Below, in pieces: positions 16,465-26,420 of a stretch of 31,974 bases of DNA. The notes beneath the pieces are model-generated. The model was not told the DNA's origin, ran no database searches, and was given only the letters and a program-made list of their open reading frames with translations. Within the stretch, counting starts at the first letter, position 1, and every line of letters starts with the position of its first letter. Where the stretch lies: positions 1 through 31,974 of the forward strand of contig JAEYZG010000007.1 in the NCBI GenBank assembly GCA_023428135.1, in the 5' to 3' direction. The stretch is from Bacteroidota bacterium. Its GTDB lineage: Bacteria > Bacteroidota > Bacteroidia > Cytophagales > Cytophagaceae. The position numbers were made by a program, and so were the translations under genes.

Positions 16465-19068
16465 CTATTCCTTCACAATCTTGTAAAATGTATTTCCAAT
16501 TTTCACGAGATAGATACCTGCTTTTAATTGCTCACCAAACACAACAGAACCTACATTTTTATAGTCCAGGAGCTGTTGGCCATCCAATGAATAGACCCCA
16601 ATATTTGAAGGCTTGCTAAGCTCTACTTTAAAAGTTTCGTTACTTGGATTTGGATAAATAGTACCTTTAACTTCGCCATTGGCTTCATCTAAGCCTGTAA
16701 TCACTAAGGTTATGGAGATATTGAAGACGAGCGTTATCTGCTTGATATCAGTAGCACTTTTGATATATACTAGGGCTTGTTTGAATGTATAAGACTCCCC
16801 ATTCACAACCTTACCGGGATAATGTCCCACATTAGCAACCAGTTTGCTCATGTCTAGTTCTGAGTACAGATAGGGCTGATCTCCATATGCAGTGATTCCT
16901 CCTGTTTGGTTATACCAGTGACCAGGAGCGATTGCAGTTGAAACTGAATCAAGTGTTCCGTCAGAATTGATACCGAAGTATTTGATAGTTTTATTGGTAA
17001 AACCACTGGTAATTTGTGCCGTTGTCAGGCCGAAGAACTGTGCAATCTGCGAAGAATTTAACGGTACTACCGTTGGTGCATAATTGGTATTCGGAACCAT
17101 TTTCACATTGTAGGTAATGGTCTGAACAGGAATTGCGGTGAACGTAGCTGTAATGGTTTTGTTTGCTGACATTGATACAGAGATCGGGTTGGTTGTTCCC
17201 GATGCATCTCCACTCCAACCTGTGAATATGTATCCTGAAGCCGGTTTGGCAGTAAGCGTAAGAGTCGAACCTTGTGGATAATCACCTACAGCTGGACTTA
17301 CAGTACCCGAACCGATTGTAGTTGTAGTGAGCTTGTAAGTAGGCCCCGCTGTAAAAGTAGCAGTCACTTTTTTGTTAGCATTCATCACAATCTTTAGGGG
17401 ATTGGCAGTATTGGTAACATCGCCAGACCAGCCTGCAAAGGCATAGCCTTCTTTCGGGTAAGCAGTTATAACAGCAGTGTCCCCTACCAGATAACCACTT
17501 ACTTCTGGTGATATGCTTCCTCCGTTTCCAACTACTGTTCCTGTAAACGTTACAGTATTCAGATTTCTGAGTTTAGCCGATTCATACCATTTGGTATTGA
17601 TGCTGGCTGTGCCGGTCACTCCTGTTACCAGCTCCAATTTATAATCATACTTAGCTGTACGGGTAGCTTCCCCCTTATAGATATAATCTGTATTGGTGAT
17701 CACTGCAATGACCACTCCGTTAGCAGGAGCTTCATTAAGTTTTAGTGTACAATTGCCGCTTGAAACAAATTCGCTGTAAACAGGCTTTCCAGTGGTAGTT
17801 CTGTATGCAAGCTGACAAGTCATGTTCGCTCCAATGGGTTGAAAATTGACAGTCACAGTATTGCCTGTTACTGTTAATGGAATCTGGTTAGACCCCGACC
17901 AACCTGGCAATGTCAAAGGATCAGGCGTAAGCACATTTCCATTTCTTGTAGTGCTTGCATAAGGCGTTACTTTCCACAAAGCAGGTTGCATGTAGGAAGG
18001 CTCCCACTCTGCTCCTATGTTTGCACCAAAGTTTGCGTTTAACAGATCTATCGAAGCTTTTGTCCACTCTCCCAGATCCATTAATGCCATTTTGGCTCTG
18101 TATTCGGTAATCACTCGTCTCATCTGGGTTTCTCCTATTCCGCCTGCCAGTCCTTCTAACACACGACCTGGACAGTTTACCCATATCCATGGAATGACAC
18201 CATCGCCTAAAATCTGTGCCAGTGCCGTTGGAAACATGCTGCTGTACTGATGTCCTCCAAGCGTTCTGAGCCAGGTACACAACTGTTGGTTGCTGTTATT
18301 GTATTTGTTAACCCCTTCAGCACTCGGGCCGCCAAAGGTACCGTCTACCAGCCATCCTGAATAACATTCAATAGGCATGAAAGGCGCCATGAAATCAGTA
18401 GCATTCAGGTTACCCATTGAACTAAAATTACCACTTCTTCTGGCATCAGCTGTTTGCTGCAGCCATACATTGCCTCCTTCGTGAAACCAGGCCGATTGTT
18501 TTACACCCGGCATATCAGCCAGAACAGCATGAATGCCTTCGTGTACCATTGCACCTTTTTGAAACTCATCATTGTACTGAGCATCGAAAGATCTTACAGG
18601 TATGTATGAAGCCAGTACCATTGGCCAGCTCTGGCCCTGATAATAAATGGAACTCTGCCACCCTCCCCCTTCTGTATTGGATGCGTTGTCTGTACAAAGG
18701 CCAGACCCATAAAGATACACAGCACTCCTGTACCCGTTTCTTGCACGTTTATCTGCCGGCCATCCCATCACATCTCTGAAATAAGCAAAGTCAGTATTCA
18801 TACGGTCAAGCATACCTCTGATAGCATTGTCAGTAATGGTTGAGTTTCTATTCGGCCCCCATCTGAACACAAACCACCTGTCCGAAATTTCGCCAACCAC
18901 TTGCGGACAGTCATTCAATACTTTAGTAGGTTCCACAAAATTGGGATTCTGTTCTTTGAAATTGTACCGTACATTGGGCGAATAAGCAGGCCATTTGTAT
19001 GGATTCCCTGTTTGGGCTTTTAGCTGTAATGACAGTAAGATCAAAATAGGAATAAGAAGTTTTTTCAT
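16465..19068 (-). CDS. T9SS-exported metallopeptidase-like protein with DUF4859 tail
   Basis: This 867-residue protein has a signal peptide (about 1-19). A gluzincin-like catalytic region carries HEGIH at about residues 176-180, with a second conserved WFHEGGN about 15 residues later that could supply the third zinc ligand. A beta-rich region to about 500 and two divergent InlB-B-type repeats (about 508-650; motifs GYAFAGWSGDV and GYIFTGWSGDA) follow. Then come a DUF4859-like module (about 653-786) and a type A T9SS sorting tail (IYPNPSNETF to FYKIVKE). The protein is predicted to be exported and anchored or released at the surface to act on proteins or glycoproteins. Its last 230 residues are very close to those of the 944-aa protein at 23503, pointing to duplication or gene conversion. 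Its leader contains repeat copy A. Confidence 0.85.
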   Translation of the reverse strand: MKKLLIPILILLSLQLKAQTGNPYKWPAYSPNVRYNFKEQNPNFVEPTKVLNDCPQVVGEISDRWFVFRWGPNRNSTITDNAIRGMLDRMNTDFAYFRDVMGWPADKRARNGYRSAVYLYGSGLCTDNASNTEGGGWQSSIYYQGQSWPMVLASYIPVRSFDAQYNDEFQKGAMVHEGIHAVLADMPGVKQSAWFHEGGNVWLQQTADARRSGNFSSMGNLNATDFMAPFMPIECYSGWLVDGTFGGPSAEGVNKYNNSNQQLCTWLRTLGGHQYSSMFPTALAQILGDGVIPWIWVNCPGRVLEGLAGGIGETQMRRVITEYRAKMALMDLGEWTKASIDLLNANFGANIGAEWEPSYMQPALWKVTPYASTTRNGNVLTPDPLTLPGWSGSNQIPLTVTGNTVTVNFQPIGANMTCQLAYRTTTGKPVYSEFVSSGNCTLKLNEAPANGVVIAVITNTDYIYKGEATRTAKYDYKLELVTGVTGTASINTKWYESAKLRNLNTVTFTGTVVGNGGSISPEVSGYLVGDTAVITAYPKEGYAFAGWSGDVTNTANPLKIVMNANKKVTATFTAGPTYKLTTTTIGSGTVSPAVGDYPQGSTLTLTAKPASGYIFTGWSGDASGTTNPISVSMSANKTITATFTAIPVQTITYNVKMVPNTNYAPTVVPLNSSQIAQFFGLTTAQITSGFTNKTIKYFGINSDGTLDSVSTAIAPGHWYNQTGGITAYGDQPYLYSELDMSKLVANVGHYPGKVVNGESYTFKQALVYIKSATDIKQITLVFNISITLVITGLDEANGEVKGTIYPNPSNETFKVELSKPSNIGVYSLDGQQLLDYKNVGSVVFGEQLKAGIYLVKIGNTFYKIVKE

Positions 19069-19190
19069 ATTTTATGATGACTTATATTAATGTATAATGT
19101 AAGAGTGATTACAATCAAACACTGTAGAATCGGGACTTATAGCTCAAAACCAAATTGAATCGGATGATTCAAATCGCCCTAGCTACAATG

Positions 19191-19350
19191 GCTCCTGATT
19201 TTTGTACTTAGCAATTGGGAAAAGGAAGAAGTAACGAAAGTTTGAAAAAAATTTAGAGGGAGGTTACTACTTCTTTGGGAGGTTAGGGAATTACTGGTAA
19301 ATTGTAGGGAGAAATGAAAAATACATGCAATCGAGTGTATCCATTAACTA
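19191..19350 (+). repeat. Cargo-flanking repeat, copy A
   Basis: Copy A matches copy B (26421-26581) along its whole length and copy C (27981-28064) in the centre. Shared blocks are TTTGTACTTAGCAATTGGGA, AAGAAGTAACGAAA, TTGAAAAAAA, CTTCTTTGGG and ATTACTGGTAAATT. It lies between the 5' end of the minus-strand peptidase gene and the plus-strand OLD nuclease gene. Homology with copy B stops just before the plus-strand cargo begins. Confidence 0.8.
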
Positions 19351-19387
19351 TTAGGGCAATCAAAATTAAAATTGACTATTTTTAAAT

Positions 19388-21094
19388 ATGAAGATAACAA
19401 TTGAAAGATTTAAAAGAATAAAAAAAGCAAGTATAGAATTGGGCCCTGTTAATATATTTATAGGAACAAATAATTCTGGAAAAAGTAGTTTTATTCAAGG
19501 AATACAATTTGCAATATCAAGTGGACAAACACTTCATTTAAAACAAGCAAGATGGGTTAAGGGTAATTCAAGAACATTATCACTTGACTCAACTGAATAC
19601 TTATATGCTCCTACAAGATATATTGAGAATTTGTATCATGGCCAAAGATTGACTGGCGCAAGAACTAGAGGTGAAAGGAACTCTATTCAATTCATTTTCA
19701 CAACAGAAACTGGAGAATCACGGATAATATTATCAAGAGGAAAAAACGGTGGATTCACGACAACTATATTAGGAAAGTACCTAGGAGAAAAATTAAGTGA
19801 TATTAATTCTCCATTTTGTGTTTATGTTCCGGGTATTGCAGGAATTCCAATAGAAGAAAAATATGAGGTTCCTTTTGCTATTAAAAAATCAGCCACAAGA
19901 GGAGATAGTAACAACTATCTAAGGAATATATTACTGGAAATATCAAAAGATGCAGCTAAATGGAATAATTTGATAAATTCAGTTAATAGAATTTATGAGA
20001 ATACAAATATAACAATCGGATTTGACCCACAACAATCTGAATTTATAGATGTATATATTCAAACGGAGGATAATAAACTTCCGATTGATTCAATTGGAAC
20101 AGGATTATTGCAGACGATTCAGGTATTTGCATATATTGAATATTTTAACCCTGAACTAATTTTATTAGATGAGCCCGATGCACATATTCATCCAACAAAG
20201 CAAAAGATGCTTGCTGAAGAACTTTTTTCTAGAACACAGCAGAATCAAAATTTAAAAATTGTTTTCTCAACTCACTCAAGATATATACTAGATGCCTTAG
20301 AAGATAAAGCGAAGGTATTTCATTTCCAAAAAGGAGAAGCGATACCTGACATAAAAGGAAGTAAGATACTTATCGATATTGGAGCTGCAGATGCAGATTA
20401 TCTTTTCTCAAAAAAAACTTTAAAATATATTATAGTTACAGAAGACAAAGTAGATAATATTAACGAGAAAAAGGCTTTTATCAAAAAGTTTGCATTAGCT
20501 AATGGCTTGCAGGAGGATGAGTTTGTATTACATTCATATGAAGGTTGCACTAAAGTTGATTTTGCCAAGATACTTCAAGGATTTGTTGCAAAACAAATTC
20601 CATCTGTTAATGTGATAGTTCATTTTGATCGAGACCAAAGAAATGAAGACGACACAGATATTGCAAAACTTCAAGCTGATTGTATAAGTCGAGGGCTAAA
20701 GTTGTTTATTACAAAATTCTCCGAAATTGAATCATATTATTGCCAACCTGAACATATTGCTCATGTCTATAATTTAACAATTGAAGAATCAAAACAACTT
20801 TATGATTCACTCTTAGCTGATTTAGAAATTGAAACTAAACGAAAAATTTCAAACTTTATTCTTAGAGATAGACCTCACTTGACACATAATAATGATGGGA
20901 AACCCGATATTGAAATAATTGAGAAGTTAACTACTGAGTGGTATCAAAAGAATAAGCTTGTCTCAACTCCAGGGAAAGAATTACTTGGAAAAATTAAAAA
21001 TCAAATTCAATCTACTTTTAAACAAGACCCAAACTTAATCACTAATATTAGCGATGGGTTAATTTGTAATCGATTTCAGGAAATTGTTAAATAG
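19388..21094 (+). CDS. OLD-family ATP-dependent nuclease (AAA ATPase plus TOPRIM)
   Basis: This 568-residue protein starts with an SMC/ABC-like ATPase: Walker A GTNNSGKSS at residues 26-34, Walker B LLDEPDAHIHP at about 257-268 and H-loop FSTHSRYI at about 291-298. The C-terminal half is a TOPRIM nuclease domain with IIVTED (about 347), the acidic HFDRDQR (about 411) and EIESYY. This order defines OLD (overcoming lysogenization defect) nucleases. No UvrD-like helicase (GajB) follows, so it looks like a single-gene class 1 OLD rather than Gabija. A role in phage defence or DNA repair is likely from the family but unproven. It lies in opposite orientation within the peptidase cluster, next to repeat copy A and with possible cassette-type ends. 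ATG start. Confidence 0.9.
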   Translation: MKITIERFKRIKKASIELGPVNIFIGTNNSGKSSFIQGIQFAISSGQTLHLKQARWVKGNSRTLSLDSTEYLYAPTRYIENLYHGQRLTGARTRGERNSIQFIFTTETGESRIILSRGKNGGFTTTILGKYLGEKLSDINSPFCVYVPGIAGIPIEEKYEVPFAIKKSATRGDSNNYLRNILLEISKDAAKWNNLINSVNRIYENTNITIGFDPQQSEFIDVYIQTEDNKLPIDSIGTGLLQTIQVFAYIEYFNPELILLDEPDAHIHPTKQKMLAEELFSRTQQNQNLKIVFSTHSRYILDALEDKAKVFHFQKGEAIPDIKGSKILIDIGAADADYLFSKKTLKYIIVTEDKVDNINEKKAFIKKFALANGLQEDEFVLHSYEGCTKVDFAKILQGFVAKQIPSVNVIVHFDRDQRNEDDTDIAKLQADCISRGLKLFITKFSEIESYYCQPEHIAHVYNLTIEESKQLYDSLLADLEIETKRKISNFILRDRPHLTHNNDGKPDIEIIEKLTTEWYQKNKLVSTPGKELLGKIKNQIQSTFKQDPNLITNISDGLICNRFQEIVK

Positions 21095-21408
21095 AGAAAA
21101 TGACTCGCCTAACGCCGTGGTCGCCCGCTGGTGCAAGCGTCTCCGCTTGTACCCAAAACATCACAAGCGTCCCCGCTTTTCCAAGTACCAGATTGAAATA
21201 AACAACACCATCACAGAAAATTTTCCATAAAGGACAAAGCCTCGAAAGATTACCTTCCGAGGCTTTGATCTATTGTTTTATCATAGGTGCTTTATTTTCA
21301 TAAAAGTTAGCACAAGAGCATTTTGGTTTTTCTAGAGCTTTCACAAGAGTCCACATATAAAAGTGGCCTGTCCTTCCTTTAGCAGGCCACGGATGAGTCC
21401 AAAACTCT
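21095..21408. other. Intergenic stretch with attC-like half-site and small hairpins
   Basis: GCCTAAC at 21107-21113 lies 12 bp after the OLD gene and resembles an R'' core. GC-rich sequence and the hairpin CAAGCG-TCTC-CGCTTG follow, but no matching GTTRRRY end is found. A terminator follows at 21235-21267. Beyond it, GTGGCCTG (21363-21370) pairs with CAGGCCAC (21383-21390). No gene is supported. Confidence 0.4.
21235..21267. terminator. Shared terminator between convergent genes
   Basis: CAAAGCCTCG (21235-21244) and CGAGGCTTTG (21258-21267) form a perfect 10-bp stem between the plus-strand OLD gene and the minus-strand peptidase gene. There is no long T run, so it is of moderate strength. 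Confidence 0.7.
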
Positions 21409-23412
21409 CTATTCTCTAATGATTCTGATTCTGCTGTTACCTCCTTTAAGGATGTACAAACCTTTGGAGTATGGAGAAAGATCAAGCGATGTACCATTTC
21501 CATTTTCCAATACCTGCCCTGTTGCATCCATCAATTGCCAATCTTGAGTAGTATCCCAGAATACATTGCCTGTAGTGGGATTTGGATATAGTCTGAAATT
21601 ATTTGCCCGCTCTTCAAGGTTGCCGGTTAATATATCCTCCTGAATTTTTATATTAAATATGAGTGTCACCTGAGCAGTTTCTGATGCACTTTTGGTGTAT
21701 TTCAAGGCCTGTTTGATGGTGTACTGTTCACCACTGAGGCATCTGTTTGGATACTGACCAATATTGGCTATTAATGAGGCTATGTTTAACTCAGAGAATA
21801 CATAGGCAGAAGCTCCCCAGGAAACTGTTTGTCCGGTTTGATTAAACCAATGCCCTGGAGCATTTGCTGTCGACGTAGTATTAGTCGTTCCGTTCGGATT
21901 GATTGCGAAATAGGAAATTTTCGAACCCATATTCTTTGCTATATCTTCTGGTGACATTGCAAAAGCTTCGCTTATTCTGCTTGTATTCAAGGAGACTTGC
22001 ACAGGAGTGTAGTCAGTCGCTGGTTTCATCGTCACATCATAGGTAAGGGTAATATCTTTGATCGGGTTGCTGTAGACTCCCAACAAATTGGTGTTTTCGA
22101 ATTTAACTTTATAAGGCCACTGCTCATCATTGCTTGCGTTATCGTCCCAAGGATGTCTCCAGTGTTGCTGAGGTGCGCCAGACACCACAAGCCACAATCT
22201 AACGCATTTGTCCGGGCAGGTAAATGACAATGTAGTTTCCGGGTTGCTTCCGTTCTGTACCTCTGCAGTGCCAGTGTTGCTGTATACTCTGGTGCCATTT
22301 TCAAGCAACGCAACAAAGCCTAATCTCCATCCACCTTTGTCCACGCTCAGATTTCTGTAACCTGCAGCACCTGTCATACCTTTAAAATTGACGCTTACGA
22401 CAGACTCACTTGAAGGAACATTTAATTTAATACTGTTGTATCCATAGTTTTGAACAGTAACAGAAGTATCAACCTGCCAGAAATTATCTGAAGTAAGGTT
22501 CATCTTCACCTGAGCTCTTCTATTAATATAGTTTGCTCCATAAGATTTAATTGCGGGGATGTCCCAGGTGGTCAGTCTTGCCGCATGTTCATAGATCTCG
22601 TCATTGAACTGGGCCTGCGTGATTGAATTGAGTCGTTTGTATGTTTCTATCGGATCTTCCGGTGAGCGGGATTCTCTCCACAAACGACCCATAAAGTTTT
22701 TACCTCGTTTGTAGGTCCAATAATCCTGTATGAAATAATTGGAATAACGTGGTTCTTCATGTATGATATGTAAATGATTCTTTCTGATATAGTTGTCAAA
22801 GTCGTAATCTGTAAACTGTTTTTGAGGATAGACTTTGAAGGCCATCCACTGCGCGCATTGTTCCCAGAATCCGTTGCCTCCCGATCCATTGGCTCCGAAT
22901 CCGTAACGATAACCACCTCTGGTATCGCAGCCGGTGATGTATTCAAAACAATGTCCGATCTCATGAGCCAGTACATTGTCGATACCAGCAGCGGCAGGGT
23001 TCACGTGCAATGTCCCTACCAGGTCGTCCTGGCCTGAGCCATAAGCCGCCCATTCTGTACTATACAGCAAAAAAATCATTAGTTTATATCTATCTGTCAC
23101 CGAGGATCCTTTCACCGCAAAGCCTAGGGAATCAATATAGTAGGCATAGCTTTTTTCCGCTACTTTTAAGAGTTCGTTCATATTCACCGTATATGGACTG
23201 GCAGCTTTGGAAGGATCTGATCCAAAACCAGCTTCCCAGAACACCACTATATTATCTGTTTGTGTGCTTCGGCTATGGGACCACTGACTGGCTGGGTTGT
23301 TGAGGTCCATATTCACGTTGGTAATAAATCGGGGAATATAGACCTGCTTTTGGGCAACAAGCGCATTTGTCAGCAACAAGAACAGTATTATTGGTATAAG
23401 TTTTTTCATCAA
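21409..23412 (-). CDS. T9SS-exported DUF6055-like metallopeptidase with DUF4859 tail
   Basis: This 667-residue protein has a signal peptide (about 1-20). A DUF6055-like region follows, beginning near NIVVFWEAGFG and containing the zinc motif HEIGH (about 151-155) and, some 30 residues later, FWEQCAQWM, whose Glu is a candidate third ligand. A beta-sandwich domain covers about 310-450, a DUF4859-like module about 456-590, and a T9SS sorting tail (LYPNPTTGNVFW) runs to the C-terminus. It lacks the InlB-B repeats of its two relatives, and its sorting tail is clearly different from theirs. The gene begins 90 bp after the 944-aa protein gene on the same strand, so the two may be cotranscribed. The exact substrate is unknown. 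Confidence 0.85.
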   Translation of the reverse strand: MMKKLIPIILFLLLTNALVAQKQVYIPRFITNVNMDLNNPASQWSHSRSTQTDNIVVFWEAGFGSDPSKAASPYTVNMNELLKVAEKSYAYYIDSLGFAVKGSSVTDRYKLMIFLLYSTEWAAYGSGQDDLVGTLHVNPAAAGIDNVLAHEIGHCFEYITGCDTRGGYRYGFGANGSGGNGFWEQCAQWMAFKVYPQKQFTDYDFDNYIRKNHLHIIHEEPRYSNYFIQDYWTYKRGKNFMGRLWRESRSPEDPIETYKRLNSITQAQFNDEIYEHAARLTTWDIPAIKSYGANYINRRAQVKMNLTSDNFWQVDTSVTVQNYGYNSIKLNVPSSESVVSVNFKGMTGAAGYRNLSVDKGGWRLGFVALLENGTRVYSNTGTAEVQNGSNPETTLSFTCPDKCVRLWLVVSGAPQQHWRHPWDDNASNDEQWPYKVKFENTNLLGVYSNPIKDITLTYDVTMKPATDYTPVQVSLNTSRISEAFAMSPEDIAKNMGSKISYFAINPNGTTNTTSTANAPGHWFNQTGQTVSWGASAYVFSELNIASLIANIGQYPNRCLSGEQYTIKQALKYTKSASETAQVTLIFNIKIQEDILTGNLEERANNFRLYPNPTTGNVFWDTTQDWQLMDATGQVLENGNGTSLDLSPYSKGLYILKGGNSRIRIIRE

Positions 23413-23502
23413 AAAGTATATTTAAAATGTCCAGAGATTTATTTAAATGTATTCAGGACTACAGCAAATGGTTTGTTAACCAATACTGTAGTACAGAATA
23501 AG

Positions 23503-26337
23503 TTACTCCTTTACGATTTTGTAAAATGTATTTCCGGTTTTCACGAGATAAAGCCCCGCTTTTAATTGTTCTCCAAATATAACTGAATTTACATTTGTAA
23601 ACTCCAGAAGCTGTTGACCGTCTAACGAATAGACTGCAATAGTGGAAGGTTTATTAAGTTCTACTTTGAAACTAGCGGTACTTGGGTTTGGGTAAATGAT
23701 ACCTTTAACCACGCCATTAGCTTCGTCGATGCCTGTCACTACAGACTTTATCGAGATATTGAAGATGAGCGTTATCTGCTTGATATCATTAGCATTTTTA
23801 GTATATACCAGGGCTTGTTTGATTGTATAGGTTTCTCCATCCATCACTCTGTCAGGATATTGCCCCACATTCGCAACCAGTTTGCTCATGTCTAATTCGG
23901 AATAAATATAAGACGTACCGCCGTAAGGAGTTATTCCTCCCGATTTATTATACCAATGGCCCGGAGCGATGGCTGTTGAGACAGAGTCAAGTGTCCCATC
24001 AGTATTGACACCAAAATATTTGATGGTTTTATTCGTAAACCCAATGATGATTTGTGCATCCGTCAACTCAAATATCTGACCGATCTGTGCTGAGTTCAGA
24101 GGAACCACTGTTGGTGTATAATCAGACTTTGGCTGCATTTCAACAGTATAAGTAATAGTTTGGACCGGTATAGCGGTGAAAGTCGCTGTAATGGTTTTAT
24201 GGGCATCCATTGTTACCGAAAGTGGATTGTTTGTCCCGGTTGCATTGCCACTCCAGCCAGTAAACAAATATCCTGAAGCAGGTTTTGCTGTGAGTGTTAT
24301 GGTAGTGCCTTCATCATAAATGCCGGAAGTTGGAGTTACAGTACCCGAGCCCACAACAGAAGCTGAAAGTGTATAGGTTTTTACTGCTACAGTCGTACAA
24401 GCCGGAGTGGTAGCAAAAGCCATCTGGTTAGTAGTAAAATTGGTAAAACTTGCATTGATGTCAACATTGGAAGCATCGTTAGCCCCTTTTCCATCGCACT
24501 CGGTACGTCCATTTCTCCAATAAGCAGGTTGAAGATAAACGCCATTAGTAGAGCATGACCCAACTTCTGCATCACCTCCTACTATCACATTGTTACCATA
24601 AGTGGCAGCCCATACCATTGCATTGCCTTTTACCTGAGCAGTATTCGTTACAGTTCCGCCTTCCATCCATGCGTTACCTGAAATGACTGCATCTCCGGAG
24701 ATGGTAGCATTGTAAATAGCAGCGTTATCTTTTACTACTGCATTACCACTTACGTTTCCACCTTCCACAGTTGCAAAACCTTCTATTCTCGCATTGCCGG
24801 AAACTGTCCCTCCTAAAACCATAGCATAAGGTCCGACATAGGCAGTAGCGGCTACATTTGCATTGTTCGAGATCCAGCCTCCCCCATTGGAGTGAAGTCT
24901 CCCGTTTGTTTTTCTCCATTTTCTAAAATCTGCTGCAGCTTGATAACCTTCAGGTACAGCATTGGCAATTTTAAGCTCATAAGGATATCTTCTGTATTTT
25001 GGATAACCAATATCCATGTTATGGTTGGAATGTATTTTAGGAGCTGAGAATACTACCAGGAAAATGTTTGCTTCACTCGCAGTGTTAAGATTAAATGAAG
25101 CCTCCCCTTCTGCGCTGGTATACATTGGGCTATACCTCGAAACGGTTCCATCCGCCTTAGTGGTCACAAATCCATATCTCCAGCCAGCGTAGGTAGGATT
25201 TACTTCCGTATGTCCTTTGAATTTGATTGAGACCGTTTTATCCGTTCCGCTACAGGTAGGATAAAGAGGAATGATATTCATGCCATAATCCTGAGGCGCC
25301 CAATTCTCATTCACAAAAAACTGATCTGTGGTGCCCTGTACCTTATCCAACAAGGTGTATTGACGACTGGTATATCTCGGAAGGCTATTTTTGATGGACT
25401 GGTAGGTTTGTCTCATTACCTTACCAAAGTTGCTATTCTGATTGACTGCACTATTCCACTGAATAGGATAATCAAACGTCACATCTCTTGATGCATAGTT
25501 ATACAAATAGTCGTTGAGCTGCTCTTGTGAAAATCCTTTCAGGCGTTTTAGGGTTTCCAATGGATGTTCCTGATTTTTTGATTCCGCCCAAAGCCTTCTG
25601 GTCATTTCAAAACCATCTGTTTGCTGAACGTAAAATAAAAGATTGTAATTGGTATAATGATGGCGATTGGAAGACCACATAAAATGTCTGGTCTGTATCC
25701 AGCGGGTCAGCGTACCATCCACGTTAGCCCACTTTTGATAAACCTGTGCCCGCATAAAATTGGCATGACCTTCAAAAAACGGACCTGCCCAATCGTATCC
25801 GGCAAAGGCGGTTCCATTTCCCGGGTTTTCCTGAATCCTCATCATCATTTGCAAGGCATGAGCATATTCATGACTGATCGCTCCCCCATCTTTTACTGCA
25901 GAAGGATGTACGAACATGGCGCCGATGGTATTACTATAGCTGCTGGCATGAGCAAAACCGGTAGTGCGGTCATCGCCACCTGAAAAAGTTCCTAATATAA
26001 TGACAGGTGTTTTGTATTTACCAAAATTAGTAGTCGATGCGTTATTGATAAATTTTAAGTCTGTGATAAATCGATTGAAGATATATTCAAATGTATCAGC
26101 AACTGCTACAGGATTAAACCTCAAACTCGCGTCGGATGCAGTTTGTGGATTGGTACCTACTAAATCTCCCCAATAGAGTACAAAGTTTTTGGATTCATAC
26201 ATCCTGTTGGAAGCCATCCGGCCATAGTATTCGTGACCAGAATTGCTCCATTCCGTAGGAGTGAAAACTGTTTTTTGTGCATATAGCAGCTGAAGACTGA
26301 CCCACATGAAAAATAAACAGAGTAGTGTTTTTTTCAT
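23503..26337 (-). CDS. T9SS-exported DUF6055-like metallopeptidase with hexapeptide-type repeats
   Basis: This 944-residue protein has a signal peptide (about 1-20). A DUF6055-like domain starts near NFVLYWGD, with the zinc motif HEYAH at about 156-160 and FFEGHANFM about 30 residues later. After a beta-rich domain, about residues 480-590 form a run of short repeats (VSGNARIEG, VSGNAVVKD, ISGDAVISG, GNAWMEGG), as in left-handed beta-helix or bactofilin-like folds. One InlB-B repeat (about 652-722), a DUF4859-like module (about 729-856) and a T9SS tail ending FYKIVKE follow. The tail is nearly the same as in the 867-aa protein. The protein is probably a surface peptidase with an elongated spacer or adhesive domain. 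Repeat copy B lies in its leader. Confidence 0.85.
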   Translation of the reverse strand: MKKTLLCLFFMWVSLQLLYAQKTVFTPTEWSNSGHEYYGRMASNRMYESKNFVLYWGDLVGTNPQTASDASLRFNPVAVADTFEYIFNRFITDLKFINNASTTNFGKYKTPVIILGTFSGGDDRTTGFAHASSYSNTIGAMFVHPSAVKDGGAISHEYAHALQMMMRIQENPGNGTAFAGYDWAGPFFEGHANFMRAQVYQKWANVDGTLTRWIQTRHFMWSSNRHHYTNYNLLFYVQQTDGFEMTRRLWAESKNQEHPLETLKRLKGFSQEQLNDYLYNYASRDVTFDYPIQWNSAVNQNSNFGKVMRQTYQSIKNSLPRYTSRQYTLLDKVQGTTDQFFVNENWAPQDYGMNIIPLYPTCSGTDKTVSIKFKGHTEVNPTYAGWRYGFVTTKADGTVSRYSPMYTSAEGEASFNLNTASEANIFLVVFSAPKIHSNHNMDIGYPKYRRYPYELKIANAVPEGYQAAADFRKWRKTNGRLHSNGGGWISNNANVAATAYVGPYAMVLGGTVSGNARIEGFATVEGGNVSGNAVVKDNAAIYNATISGDAVISGNAWMEGGTVTNTAQVKGNAMVWAATYGNNVIVGGDAEVGSCSTNGVYLQPAYWRNGRTECDGKGANDASNVDINASFTNFTTNQMAFATTPACTTVAVKTYTLSASVVGSGTVTPTSGIYDEGTTITLTAKPASGYLFTGWSGNATGTNNPLSVTMDAHKTITATFTAIPVQTITYTVEMQPKSDYTPTVVPLNSAQIGQIFELTDAQIIIGFTNKTIKYFGVNTDGTLDSVSTAIAPGHWYNKSGGITPYGGTSYIYSELDMSKLVANVGQYPDRVMDGETYTIKQALVYTKNANDIKQITLIFNISIKSVVTGIDEANGVVKGIIYPNPSTASFKVELNKPSTIAVYSLDGQQLLEFTNVNSVIFGEQLKAGLYLVKTGNTFYKIVKE

Positions 26338-26420
26338 ATAAATGAATTGTGTTATAGACTATTTGATTTTATCTATTGATTAAAAACATGGATCCATTCA
26401 TGTTCTCGAATTAGATCATG

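Noticed and set aside
19388..21094. Gabija system
   Set aside because: The ATPase/TOPRIM protein fits GajA, but no UvrD-like helicase gene follows; a terminator and a convergent peptidase gene come next.
21270..21527. 85-codon minus-strand open frame at the end of the 667-aa protein gene
   Set aside because: It overlaps the sorting-tail coding region in another frame and runs through hairpins; a remnant is possible but unsupported.
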